Origin: an uncultured Bacteroidota bacterium
GTDB lineage: Bacteria; Bacteroidota; Bacteroidia; Bacteroidales; SZUA-534
Direction: 5' to 3'
Length of the DNA stretch: 8,043 nucleotides
NCBI GenBank assembly: GCA_937900725.1
Contig: CALCFP010000412.1
Span: 1-8,043 of the forward strand
Both the position numbers and the translations under genes were made by a program. The notes under the pieces were generated by a model, which ran no database searches, had not been told where the DNA came from, and saw only the letters and a program-made list of their open reading frames with translations. Each line of letters opens with the position of its first letter. Position 1 is the first letter of the stretch. Below, in pieces: positions 1 to 6,136 of the stretch.

Positions 1-715
1 CTTTATCGTCAGGATATTCGCGGACATATTCGAGCAGTTTCGACGTGAGCAGGTCGGTCAGGCTGTCGTCGGTATCGCTATAAACGGCCTGCTGAAGATT
101 GTTCTGCACCTGCTGAAGATATACATCGCTGGTTTTCAATATATCGAGATATTCCTCAATCATCCGCCCGAAGTTGCGCTGATAGTAATAAACCTGCGCC
201 AACTCCAAATGGAAATCGTAGGTGCCCTTCAGTATTTTCCGACCTTCGAGATAAGTCTGCTCGGCATACTCGAAAAGGCGGGAGCCGATAAAGGCGTTTG
301 CCAACTGAAACACCTGATTGATGTTGGCGGGCATCTTCTTGATTGCCTGGGCGTAAACCTGTTTGGCCTTGTCGGTTCGGCCACGCAACTCCTGCAAATG
401 TCCCAAATCGACATTGTACTTAGGCCGAGTCTTATCTAACTTTATCTGGCTGTTTATCAGCGACTCGGCATTGTCGTAATCGGAAAGTTGCAAAAGGCAG
501 TTCAGATAATAGGTGTAGTATGTCTCGTTCGGGTTCTGCTGAAAGAGTCTGCCGAAAATGTCGGATGCCTTCCGATAGTCGGCCTGACGATAGTACTGCA
601 TAGCCAACTGACTGTCGGTGAGTCGGTTCTGGGCTTGTTGCGCGAACGACAATCCTGATGTCAGGCAAAATGTGACAAGCAGTAACGGCAATAGCATCTT
701 ATGGCGGAACGGCAT
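1..715 (-). CDS. Secreted TPR-repeat protein, 3' end cut by window edge
   Basis: The reading frame is open from the ATG at 713-715 to the left edge, giving about 238 residues without a stop. Residues 1-25 form a signal peptide: a basic start (MPFRHK), a Leu-rich core, and a likely signal peptidase I site after SFA. The mature part is a series of amphipathic helix pairs with TPR-like spacing. Typical stretches are YRQADYRKASDIFGRLFQQN (about 42-61), a repeat with DYDNAESLI, another with GRTDKAKQVYAQAIKKMP, and one with YAEQTYLEGRKIL. It should therefore be exported to the periplasm and act as a protein-protein scaffold; no catalytic motif is visible. The gene follows the DUF4293 gene by 55 bases on the same strand, so co-transcription is likely. 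The next in-frame Met (residue 7) would remove the basic n-region, so I prefer the first ATG. The specific role is unknown, and the unseen C-terminus could carry another domain. Confidence 0.85.
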   Translation of the reverse strand, partial: MPFRHKMLLPLLLVTFCLTSGLSFAQQAQNRLTDSQLAMQYYRQADYRKASDIFGRLFQQNPNETYYTYYLNCLLQLSDYDNAESLINSQIKLDKTRPKYNVDLGHLQELRGRTDKAKQVYAQAIKKMPANINQVFQLANAFIGSRLFEYAEQTYLEGRKILKGTYDFHLELAQVYYYQRNFGRMIEEYLDILKTSDVYLQQVQNNLQQAVYSDTDDSLTDLLTSKLLEYVREYPDDK

Positions 716-770
716 CTCTTGAACGCTTATGGGACGGACTCCCCGATTAACATAATCTTCAGAAATCGGC

Positions 771-1235
771 TTAACGTAGTCGGTCGGCTGACTTCACAAG
801 GTCGTCGTCGGCCTTAATGCGCTTGCGCGCAAATGCAAGCAGAATGACGTTGACTATCGGGAATATCAATGCCATACTGAAATCGATATGGATGTTTGTC
901 TGTCCCGACTTGTCGAACATAAAAAACACATAAGCGACCATTGTGAACAGAATGACTATCTGCAAAAAGGCGTTTATGCGGACAACCTTCATCTGCAAGG
1001 TACGGTTCCTGAACAGGAAAATCGATATGAGACAAAGCAGAAAGGCAAAAAACGTGACTAAGGCCAACGGCAACATTACGGTTGACGGCACCAGGCTGAA
1101 TGCTGGCGATATGTGGCAAGCCGTGATGTCATAACTTCCCTGTCCGACTGAAAAATGGAAACTCGGCACAAAAAACAGGCAAATGGTAAGCACGCTTGCC
1201 ACGAAAATGTAGATTGACTGGATTCTCTGTATCAT
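771..1235 (-). CDS. DUF4293 family membrane protein
   Basis: This is a 154-residue integral membrane protein with four predicted helices: about residues 5-25, 52-75, 85-107 and 119-136. Two family hallmarks of DUF4293 are visible. The N-terminus begins MIQRIQSIYIFVASVL, and the C-terminus, after the last helix, has a charged tail ending in ADDDLVKSADRLR. Length and layout match the family, which is found almost only in Bacteroidota and has no established function. The ATG at 1233-1235 starts exactly where the conserved MIQRIQ begins. The gene is divergent from the DUF486 gene, and a secreted TPR protein gene follows 55 bases downstream, probably in the same transcript. A promoter-like box TATCTTTA lies about 100 bases upstream. 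The family assignment comes from remembered motifs; the membrane topology is read from the hydrophobic segments. Confidence 0.88.
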   Translation of the reverse strand: MIQRIQSIYIFVASVLTICLFFVPSFHFSVGQGSYDITACHISPAFSLVPSTVMLPLALVTFFAFLLCLISIFLFRNRTLQMKVVRINAFLQIVILFTMVAYVFFMFDKSGQTNIHIDFSMALIFPIVNVILLAFARKRIKADDDLVKSADRLR

Positions 1236-1328
1236 CTCTTTAGTGTTAAAATATTAATTATAAAGTAAAACGATAGACGGGCGTGGCACTGTCGCCTGCG
1301 CGTCTGATTCGCGGAGCAAATCGGGGGC

Positions 1329-1336
1329 TAAAGATA
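1329..1336 (-). promoter_or_regulatory. Possible -7 promoter box for DUF4293 gene
   Basis: On the minus strand this reads TATCTTTA, one base from the Bacteroidota -7 consensus TAnnTTTG. If used, transcription would begin near 1322 and give a leader of about 87 bases. That is longer than the leaders inferred for other genes here. No clear -33 TTTG was found, so this is a weak call. Confidence 0.3.
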
Positions 1337-1389
1337 GCATTGTGGCGCAAAAAACGCAATTGCCGTTCGCCTTGGCAAAAAATCTTTTC

Positions 1390-1397
1390 TACATTTG
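1390..1397 (+). promoter_or_regulatory. Predicted -7 promoter box for DUF486/DMT gene
   Basis: TACATTTG is an exact match to the Bacteroidota primary-sigma -7 box TAnnTTTG. Counting its final G as -7 puts the start near 1404, about 20 bases before the ATG at 1424. A TTCG at 1366-1369, 20 bases upstream, is a poor -33 candidate (consensus TTTG). The same eight bases in the same local context (cTACATTTGC) recur before the DUF4290 gene. Confidence 0.6.
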
Positions 1398-1423
1398 CGC
1401 CCGTTTTCAAAAAACTACTGATT

Positions 1424-1792
1424 ATGAAACCTCTACTTACCGTCGTGCTACTTGTGATAAGCAACACGTTTATGACTTTTGCCTGGTACGGCCATCTGAA
1501 ATTCGGCGAAATGCGTGGATTCAAGGACCTGGGCCTATGGGCTGTAATACTCATCAGTTGGGGCATCGCATTGTTTGAGTACTGCTTTCAGGTTCCAGCA
1601 AACCGCATCGGCTCAAACATCAACGGAGGTCCATTTAGCCTTATCGAACTAAAAGTGATTCAAGAGGTTGTATCGCTGACTGTGTTTACAATCTTTACAT
1701 TGGCCCTTTTCAAGACTGAGACATTCCGCCTTAACCACATAATCGGATTCGCGTTCCTGATTTTGGCGGTTTACTTCATATTCAAGAAATAG
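1424..1792 (+). CDS. DUF486 family small membrane protein (putative DMT superfamily)
   Basis: This 122-residue protein has four membrane helices at about residues 3-22, 32-51, 75-95 and 101-119, and is almost entirely hydrophobic. The stretch EYCFQVPANRIG (about 49-60), followed by FSLIELKVIQEVVSL, is the signature of DUF486, a half-sized relative of the drug/metabolite transporter superfamily. Proteins of this size would be expected to work as dimers, but no substrate is established for the family. The frame stays open upstream to 1283. I chose the ATG at 1424 because the hydrophobic family sequence starts there, the length then fits the family, and a good -7 box lies 26 bases before it, inside the longer frame. 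A strong -7 box for the next gene lies between the two, so the DUF4290 gene need not depend on this promoter. Confidence 0.85.
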   Translation: MKPLLTVVLLVISNTFMTFAWYGHLKFGEMRGFKDLGLWAVILISWGIALFEYCFQVPANRIGSNINGGPFSLIELKVIQEVVSLTVFTIFTLALFKTETFRLNHIIGFAFLILAVYFIFKK

Positions 1793-1819
1793 AAAAAGTG
1801 CATTGTCTTGCATTTTTGC

Positions 1820-1827
1820 TACATTTG
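1820..1827 (+). promoter_or_regulatory. Predicted -7 promoter box for DUF4290 gene
   Basis: TACATTTG matches the Bacteroidota -7 consensus TAnnTTTG exactly and sits in the 52-base gap after the DUF486 stop. The predicted transcript start is near 1834, giving a leader of only about 11 bases before the ATG at 1845. A convincing -33 TTTG at normal spacing was not seen. Confidence 0.6.
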
Positions 1828-1844
1828 CACAAAATCACAACGCA

Positions 1845-2483
1845 ATGGATTACAATACAAACAGAGACAAACTGCAATTGCCGGAATACGGACGCAATGT
1901 TCAGGAAATGGTTGAAATAATAAAGAACACCGAAGACAGGGACGAACGCAACCGACTGGCAAAGAGCACAATACAACTAATGGGCAATATGAATCCGCAA
2001 TTGCGTGACGTAGCCGACTACAAGCGCAAACTATGGGACCACCTGACAGTCATCTCTAAGTTCGATTTGGACATTGACGCCCCCTATCCATTGCCGACAC
2101 AGGCCGAGGTTCACCAAAAGCCTGCGAAAATGAGATACAGCAACCCCGACGAAATCCGCTTCAAGCACTACGGCAAGATTCTGGAGGACATGGTCCGCAA
2201 GGCAACGCAAATTCCTGAAGGTGAGGAAAGAGACGCCTTGATTGAGATTGTTGCCAACCAGATGAAGAAATCGTTCCTGACATGGAACCGCGAGACTGTT
2301 GCCGATGAAGTGATTTTCAACGACATTCTGGCAATATCATGCCACCACCTGCAAATACCCGAAGGCCTGAAACTGAAGGACACCCGCGACATCCTGCGCA
2401 TGCAAAACCAGGCAAACGAAAACCAGGCAAACAACAAGCGCAAACAAAACAAGAATCAAGGCAAGAAGAAGAAAAAACAATAG
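1845..2483 (+). CDS. DUF4290 domain protein with basic Asn/Gln-rich tail
   Basis: This is a 212-residue, soluble, mostly helical protein. The N-terminal MDYNTNRDKLQLPEYGRN, the segment LMGNMNPQLRDVADYKRKLWDHL (about 45-67) and the PYPLP motif near 80-84 are the pattern I recognise as DUF4290, a Bacteroidota-restricted family of unknown function. A second helical block follows at about 101-170. Residues 186-212 form a disordered tail of Asn, Gln, Lys and Arg, ending in a run of lysines that could bind RNA, DNA or ribosomes (inference only). Part of the tail comes from a short duplication: AAACCAGGCAAAC appears twice, near 2404 and 2422. The frame runs back to 1803, but the conserved start MDYN and the -7 box at 1820-1827 favour the ATG at 1845. 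There is no Shine-Dalgarno sequence. From memory, this gene often precedes murA in the phylum; here it ends 30 bases from a convergent helicase gene. Confidence 0.85.
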   Translation: MDYNTNRDKLQLPEYGRNVQEMVEIIKNTEDRDERNRLAKSTIQLMGNMNPQLRDVADYKRKLWDHLTVISKFDLDIDAPYPLPTQAEVHQKPAKMRYSNPDEIRFKHYGKILEDMVRKATQIPEGEERDALIEIVANQMKKSFLTWNRETVADEVIFNDILAISCHHLQIPEGLKLKDTRDILRMQNQANENQANNKRKQNKNQGKKKKKQ

Positions 2484-2513
2484 TCATTCTTTTTATTTGC
2501 CGATAGTCTAGAC

Positions 2514-5435
2514 CTAGCTGAACAGTTCCATCAGCTTGTCGGCGGTCATATCCTTGAGCGGGTTGCTGTTGACGAAGATGCTCGCCAATTCGCTCTTGCG
2601 GTTCTGCAACTGGATAATCTTCTCCTCAAGGGTTCCGGCGGTGACAAACTTATAGACAAAGACGTTCTTGTCCTGGCCGATACGGTGGGCACGGTCAACG
2701 GCCTGATTCTCGGCCGACGGGTTCCACCACGGGTCGAGCACGAAGACATAATCGGCTGAGGTGAGGTTGATGCCCACTCCGCCCGCCTTGAGCGAGATGA
2801 GAAAAACCTGCACGCTATCGTCGTTCTGGAACTTGGCAATCTCCTCATCGCGTTTCTGCGTCTCGCCGGTGAGCATTGCGTACCTTATGCCCTGCTCCTT
2901 CAGATAATCCTCGTAGATATTCAGATATTTGACAAACGAACTGAATATAAGCACCTTGTGATTCTCGGACAAGACGGTTTCCAATACGCGCGTAACCTCG
3001 TCGAACTTGACCGAAGGCTCGCTGAAACCGGCCAGGCGAGGATGGCAGGCTATCTGCCTCAACTTCATAAGCGACTGGAGCACCATTGTGGAATTTTTGG
3101 CAATACCCTCACGTTCAATCTTTTCCATCAAGGCATTGCGAATAGACGACTTCTCCGACTCGTAAAGCGCCGTCTGCTCCTTCTCCATTGTGCAGACGCG
3201 AATCTGCTCGGTCTTTGGTGGCAAATCGCCGGCAACCTGCGCCTTTGTACGCCTCAACACGAACGGCTCTATCAAAGCCTGCAACTGCCGGGCCACAGTG
3301 CACTCCGGGTCGCGCTCGATGTGCGACACATATTCCGACTTGAAATGCTGAAGTGTGCCCAAAAGTCCAGGATTAATGAAATTCATCTGCGCCCACAAGT
3401 CGGTAAGGCTGTTCTCGATAGGCGTTCCTGTCAGCACAAGTTTATATTTCGAATTCAGTTTTACCACCGATTGGTAATTTTTTGACGCAGTGTTCTTTAT
3501 AGCCTGACTTTCATCCAAAATGACATAGTAGAACGGATATGACTTCAGGCGTTCAATGTCGTTGCGGACAAGTCCGTACGTTGTGACGACGACATCGTAA
3601 AGGTCGAAGATGCGTACATTCTGTGCACGGTTGTTGCCTACATACGGCATCACTTTCAACTTTGGCGCAAAGCGTTTAGCCTCACTGCACCAGTTGTGGA
3701 TTAGCGACAACGGCATCACAATCAGGCTTGTAGGTCGCAGGTTGACTGTCTGTACCTGTGGCTGGTCGAAAAGCGACAACTGCCCTTGAGGCTGAATTTC
3801 CGGAATCTCGACCTCAAACTTGTCGGTTGACGCATCCAAAAGCAATGTGAGCGCCTGAAGTGTCTTGCCCAAGCCCATATCGTCGGCCAGGCAACCGCCA
3901 AACCCGTTGCGCTTGAGCAACTTCATCCAATAGTAGCCCGCCAACTGGTACGGGCGCAATGTTGCATCCAACCCCGCCGGCAACGACTCCTTGGGAAGAT
4001 TGTCGATGCTGAAAAGATTCCGCAAATTCTCGACATCGGGCGATTCGACCCCCGACTCGTGCAACAAGCCGAACATCTGCTTCTTTATCGTCAGCCTGTC
4101 GCCGTCTTCGTGTGCCGACTGGAACAATTCGAGATAGCGTGTGAACCATTCGGCAGGAAGCACCGCCACCGTGCCGTCGGGCAGTTCATATTCACGGATG
4201 TTCTTCAGTATATTGCGCCTCAACTTCACAAACGGGAATGTAAAACCGTTGACAGTCACCATTCCGCGCAAGTCGAACCAATCGTTATCCTGATTGGCCG
4301 TTATGCGCAAATCGATGTCGCCTATGTAATACTTGCGCTCAAACGCCTCCTGTCTTATTTCGATGCCTGCGCTTCGGAATCTTTCGGACAATTCACATAA
4401 ACGGTTTATGGTCAGGAATATGGCATTCTCGGGCTCGGCCGATTTTATATCGTCGAAATAATAATGTATGTCGTCGGGCGTCGATAACTGCATATCCTTC
4501 AGTTTTTCAATGATATCAAGTTCGGCCTGGCGTTGGCGCAACGTCTTGACAAACTTCACGTCGTCGCCGTTGCGCAACAAATCGACATAGGCGCGCTCGT
4601 TGCTGTTAGGCAAGATGACCTTGCCACCATACTGGAACTTGAGCAACAGCGCCGGATTGCCCTGAAGGTCGTTCTGCAGATAGAGCAACGGCTTGGGCTC
4701 GGTCTTGACAACGTTGACTTCAAACCCACGCGCGTTGACCTTGAAATTCTTGACCACATTGAGTATGAACTTCTCGAAATAGACCGATTCGGTCTCCTTG
4801 CGGATATGGATGAAATCGTTGACAAGAAATGGCGCGAACTTCTTGCTGTCGATATCGGAGAACTGATACAAGACGTTGTTTATAACCACATTGCAAGGAT
4901 CTTGGTCGGTTATGACAATGGCTGTCTTGCCTTTCAACTTATCGTAATGGTCGCCGTGGTCGATGGCAATGCGGTAGCGGATTCCGTTCTCGTTTCGGTC
5001 GAAAAGGAAGAGCATCCGGGACTTGCCCGTGGCAACCGTTATCTCGTCGGTGGCATAGAACTGGCTGTACTTGGGATCTTTGTAGAAGATGCGCAAATTG
5101 AGCGATATTGCCAACTTCAGCATTTTCTTAAGCCTGACTTCGATGTGAGGACGAATGCGGGTTTCGATAAAGTCCTTATCGACGTGGCGCAGGAAATCCA
5201 TTGGAGGCTCCTTTGAGAAAAGGCGTGCGACATAGACGTCCTCAATGGTTCCGTAGAGTTTGATAATCTCCTCATAACCATCGCAATAACCCGTAGCATC
5301 CTGTATATTTATAGGCGATGCCTTGTCGATGACCGAATAGAGCGATGCCCCACTCGATGGCGTGATAAGGTACGGGATTATCACCACACCGAACTTGCGG
5401 TGCTTGGTCACTACGGCCACCAGTTCCTTCTGCAT
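2514..5435 (-). CDS. SNF2-family DEAD/DEAH-like ATPase (helicase-like DNA translocase)
   Basis: This is a 973-residue cytoplasmic SNF2 ATPase expected to translocate on double-stranded DNA and remodel DNA-protein complexes. The C-terminal half carries the full motif set: Walker A DDMGLGKT at 518-525 (K524), Walker B DESQ at 641-644, motif III TGTP at 669-672, motif IV VLIFSSF at about 828-834, motif V GGVGINL at 885-891, and motif VI DRAHRIGQ at 914-921. All key residues are present, so it should be an active ATPase. The first 480 or so residues have no catalytic motif. The part around FQYGGKVILP resembles the bacterial SNF2-associated region. No SWIM zinc-finger cysteine cluster is visible. 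I placed the start at 5433-5435 because its ATG overlaps the SUI1 stop (TGATG), and upstream residues in this frame are a low-complexity Arg-rich shadow of SUI1. The gene is probably expressed from the SUI1 promoter and coupled to it. Its specific cellular role is unknown. Confidence 0.92.
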   Translation of the reverse strand: MQKELVAVVTKHRKFGVVIIPYLITPSSGASLYSVIDKASPINIQDATGYCDGYEEIIKLYGTIEDVYVARLFSKEPPMDFLRHVDKDFIETRIRPHIEVRLKKMLKLAISLNLRIFYKDPKYSQFYATDEITVATGKSRMLFLFDRNENGIRYRIAIDHGDHYDKLKGKTAIVITDQDPCNVVINNVLYQFSDIDSKKFAPFLVNDFIHIRKETESVYFEKFILNVVKNFKVNARGFEVNVVKTEPKPLLYLQNDLQGNPALLLKFQYGGKVILPNSNERAYVDLLRNGDDVKFVKTLRQRQAELDIIEKLKDMQLSTPDDIHYYFDDIKSAEPENAIFLTINRLCELSERFRSAGIEIRQEAFERKYYIGDIDLRITANQDNDWFDLRGMVTVNGFTFPFVKLRRNILKNIREYELPDGTVAVLPAEWFTRYLELFQSAHEDGDRLTIKKQMFGLLHESGVESPDVENLRNLFSIDNLPKESLPAGLDATLRPYQLAGYYWMKLLKRNGFGGCLADDMGLGKTLQALTLLLDASTDKFEVEIPEIQPQGQLSLFDQPQVQTVNLRPTSLIVMPLSLIHNWCSEAKRFAPKLKVMPYVGNNRAQNVRIFDLYDVVVTTYGLVRNDIERLKSYPFYYVILDESQAIKNTASKNYQSVVKLNSKYKLVLTGTPIENSLTDLWAQMNFINPGLLGTLQHFKSEYVSHIERDPECTVARQLQALIEPFVLRRTKAQVAGDLPPKTEQIRVCTMEKEQTALYESEKSSIRNALMEKIEREGIAKNSTMVLQSLMKLRQIACHPRLAGFSEPSVKFDEVTRVLETVLSENHKVLIFSSFVKYLNIYEDYLKEQGIRYAMLTGETQKRDEEIAKFQNDDSVQVFLISLKAGGVGINLTSADYVFVLDPWWNPSAENQAVDRAHRIGQDKNVFVYKFVTAGTLEEKIIQLQNRKSELASIFVNSNPLKDMTADKLMELFS

Positions 5436-5437
5436 CA
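5433..5437 (-). other. TGATG stop/start overlap coupling SUI1 to SNF2
   Basis: On the minus strand the five bases read TGATG. The SUI1 stop TGA (5437-5435) shares its A with the SNF2 start ATG (5435-5433). This arrangement usually means terminating ribosomes restart on the downstream gene, and it fixes the choice of helicase start. Confidence 0.8.
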
Positions 5438-5803
5438 GTTGCCTCCCGACATTTTCGCCTTGTAGCCGGCCTGCACGAGCAAGTCGTAAACCTTCTGCTT
5501 GAACTCGCCTTGGATGAGTATCTCGCCATCTTTGGCCGAACCGCCGACGCCACACTTGTTCTTGAGCATTTTGGCCAACTCCTTCAAATCGTCTTCAGTG
5601 CCGACAAATCCTTGCACAAGTGTCACCGACTTGCCTGCACGCTGTTTGCGGTCGATGCAGACTTTCAGATTCTGCTTGCCTGGCTCGAGTGTTTCGGCTT
5701 CAGGCTCGTCGTCGGTTTCGTAACGGAAGTCGGGGTTTGTAGAATAGACCACATTCAAGCGGTCTTTCCAATCGTTGCTATTGCGGTTGTTGTTCTTGCC
5801 CAT
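5435..5803 (-). CDS. SUI1/YciH-type translation initiation factor
   Basis: This 122-residue protein is a bacterial relative of eukaryotic eIF1. It is expected to bind the small ribosomal subunit and influence start-site fidelity. A disordered, acidic N-terminal part (about 1-44) contains DWKDRLNVVYSTNPDFRYET, a stretch I associate with Bacteroidota members. The SUI1 fold follows at about 46-116. Its hallmarks are RKQRAGKSVTLVQGFVG, the helix DDLKELAKMLKNKCG, and the loop GVGGSAKDGEILIQG. An in-frame ATG ten codons earlier (5833) would add MSTNINAKIR. I prefer 5803 because the family-like sequence begins there, but the longer form is possible. The stop overlaps the SNF2 start by one base. A -7-like box lies at 5844-5851. 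In Bacteroidota, where Shine-Dalgarno sequences are scarce, an eIF1-like factor could matter for start selection (inference). Confidence 0.9.
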   Translation of the reverse strand: MGKNNNRNSNDWKDRLNVVYSTNPDFRYETDDEPEAETLEPGKQNLKVCIDRKQRAGKSVTLVQGFVGTEDDLKELAKMLKNKCGVGGSAKDGEILIQGEFKQKVYDLLVQAGYKAKMSGGN

Positions 5804-5843
5804 TCTAATTTTTGCGTTAATATTTGTGCTCAATGAAAGGTGG

Positions 5844-5851
5844 TAAAGATA
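5844..5851 (-). promoter_or_regulatory. Possible -7 promoter box for SUI1-SNF2 operon
   Basis: The minus strand reads TATCTTTA, one mismatch from TAnnTTTG and identical to the candidate before the DUF4293 gene. The start would be near 5837, giving a leader of about 34 bases to the ATG at 5803, or about 4 bases to the alternative ATG at 5833. The AT-rich repeat tract lies directly upstream, where the -33 box and any UP-type element would be. Confidence 0.4.
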
Positions 5852-5860
5852 GGGAATATT

Positions 5861-5938
5861 TAGGATTTAGGATGTAGGATTTAGGATTTAGGATTTAGTC
5901 CCGATGGCTATCGGGATTAGGATGTAGGATTTAGGATT
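5861..5938. repeat. Heptad tandem repeat TAGGATT/TAGGATG split by a hairpin
   Basis: Five units lie at 5861-5895 (TAGGATT, TAGGATG, TAGGATT, TAGGATT, TAGGATT), followed by a partial TAG. The hairpin at 5899-5916 interrupts them. Three more units follow at 5918-5938 (TAGGATG, TAGGATT, TAGGATT). All differences between units are the T/G change at the seventh base. The tract is far shorter in period than a CRISPR array and encodes nothing. Bacteroidota genomes carry similar AATCCTA-type intergenic tracts (from memory). It sits just upstream of the SUI1 promoter candidate and downstream of the FecR gene. Function is unknown: replication slippage, a dispersed intergenic repeat family, or a regulatory or termination element are all possible. 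Confidence 0.85.
5899..5916. repeat. Perfect 7-bp stem hairpin inside the heptad tract
   Basis: TCCCGAT pairs with ATCGGGA around the four-base loop GGCT. It is G/C-rich compared with the surrounding tract. There is no uridine run on either side, so it is not a standard intrinsic terminator, although a bidirectional one cannot be excluded. It looks like a short dispersed palindrome inserted in, or co-evolving with, the heptad array. Confidence 0.75.
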
Positions 5939-6028
5939 TTAAATTTGAAATTAGGGACAAAGAAGATTGAGATTTGGATTTTGCTTTTTGTCGTTTAGAC
6001 CAAGAATTACAAAGTTGAGAAATGCGAC

Positions 6029-6062
6029 TTTTGGCAAAAACACACTTGCATATCTGCCAAAA
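6029..6062. repeat. 8-base inverted repeat with 18-base spacer
   Basis: TTTTGGCA (6029-6036) is the exact reverse complement of TGCCAAAA (6055-6062). It could be a stem-loop in the transcript reading through from the FecR gene, or a two-site binding element. No gene starts nearby, which weakens an operator reading. Confidence 0.5.
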
Positions 6063-6111
6063 CACCACAAAAAAAATAAATGTGATTTGAAATAAGGACT
6101 CTATTGGAAAC

Positions 6112-6130
6112 GCATTGAAAGACTCAATGC
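6112..6130 (-). terminator. Weak candidate terminator after the FecR gene
   Basis: On the minus strand GCATTGA-GTCTT-TCAATGC forms a perfect 7-bp stem starting 7 bases after the FecR stop codon, followed by GTTTCC. Position fits a terminator for the sigma/anti-sigma operon, but the stem is only moderately stable and the U-tract is short and interrupted. Confidence 0.45.
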
Positions 6131-6136
6131 AACAGG

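Larger units (their letters stand above)
5834..6136. other. Non-coding, AT-rich region with repeats and inverted repeats
   Basis: This 303-base stretch separates the SUI1 and FecR genes and holds no credible gene in any frame. From left to right it contains the candidate SUI1 promoter (5844-5851), a heptad repeat tract with an embedded hairpin (5861-5938), a plain AT-rich segment (about 5940-6028), an 8-base inverted repeat with an 18-base spacer (6029-6062), an A-run (6068-6076), and a short hairpin directly after the FecR stop (6112-6130). No tRNA or other recognisable RNA was found. Confidence 0.75.

Noticed and set aside
432..668. Separate short minus-strand gene at the left end
   Set aside because: It is out of frame with the TPR-protein coding frame, which has a signal peptide and helical repeats across the same bases.
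1283..1423. A 47-residue N-terminal extension of the DUF486 protein
   Set aside because: The extension is basic and non-conserved, includes the -7 box at 1390-1397, and makes the protein longer than the family.
2484..2513. Bidirectional terminator between the convergent DUF4290 and SNF2 genes
   Set aside because: Only 30 bases, with a short T-rich stretch and the palindrome TCTAGA, but no stem long enough to act as an intrinsic terminator.
2958..3485. A 175-codon plus-strand open frame opposite the SNF2 ATPase core
   Set aside because: It lies opposite conserved helicase motifs, has no promoter or family-like sequence, and is best explained as a shadow.
4533..5216. A 227-codon open frame on the plus strand inside the SNF2 gene
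   Set aside because: It is antisense to a clearly coding helicase N-terminal half, has no recognisable family features, and reflects codon use of the opposite strand.
5436..5555. A 40-residue N-terminal extension of the SNF2 protein
   Set aside because: It overlaps the conserved SUI1 domain in another frame and is an Arg/Gly-rich shadow; the TGATG overlap gives a better start.
5861..5938. CRISPR array or telomere-like sequence
   Set aside because: Repeat units are seven bases with no spacers, which excludes CRISPR. Similarity to TTTAGGG-type telomere repeats is superficial in a bacterial intergenic region.
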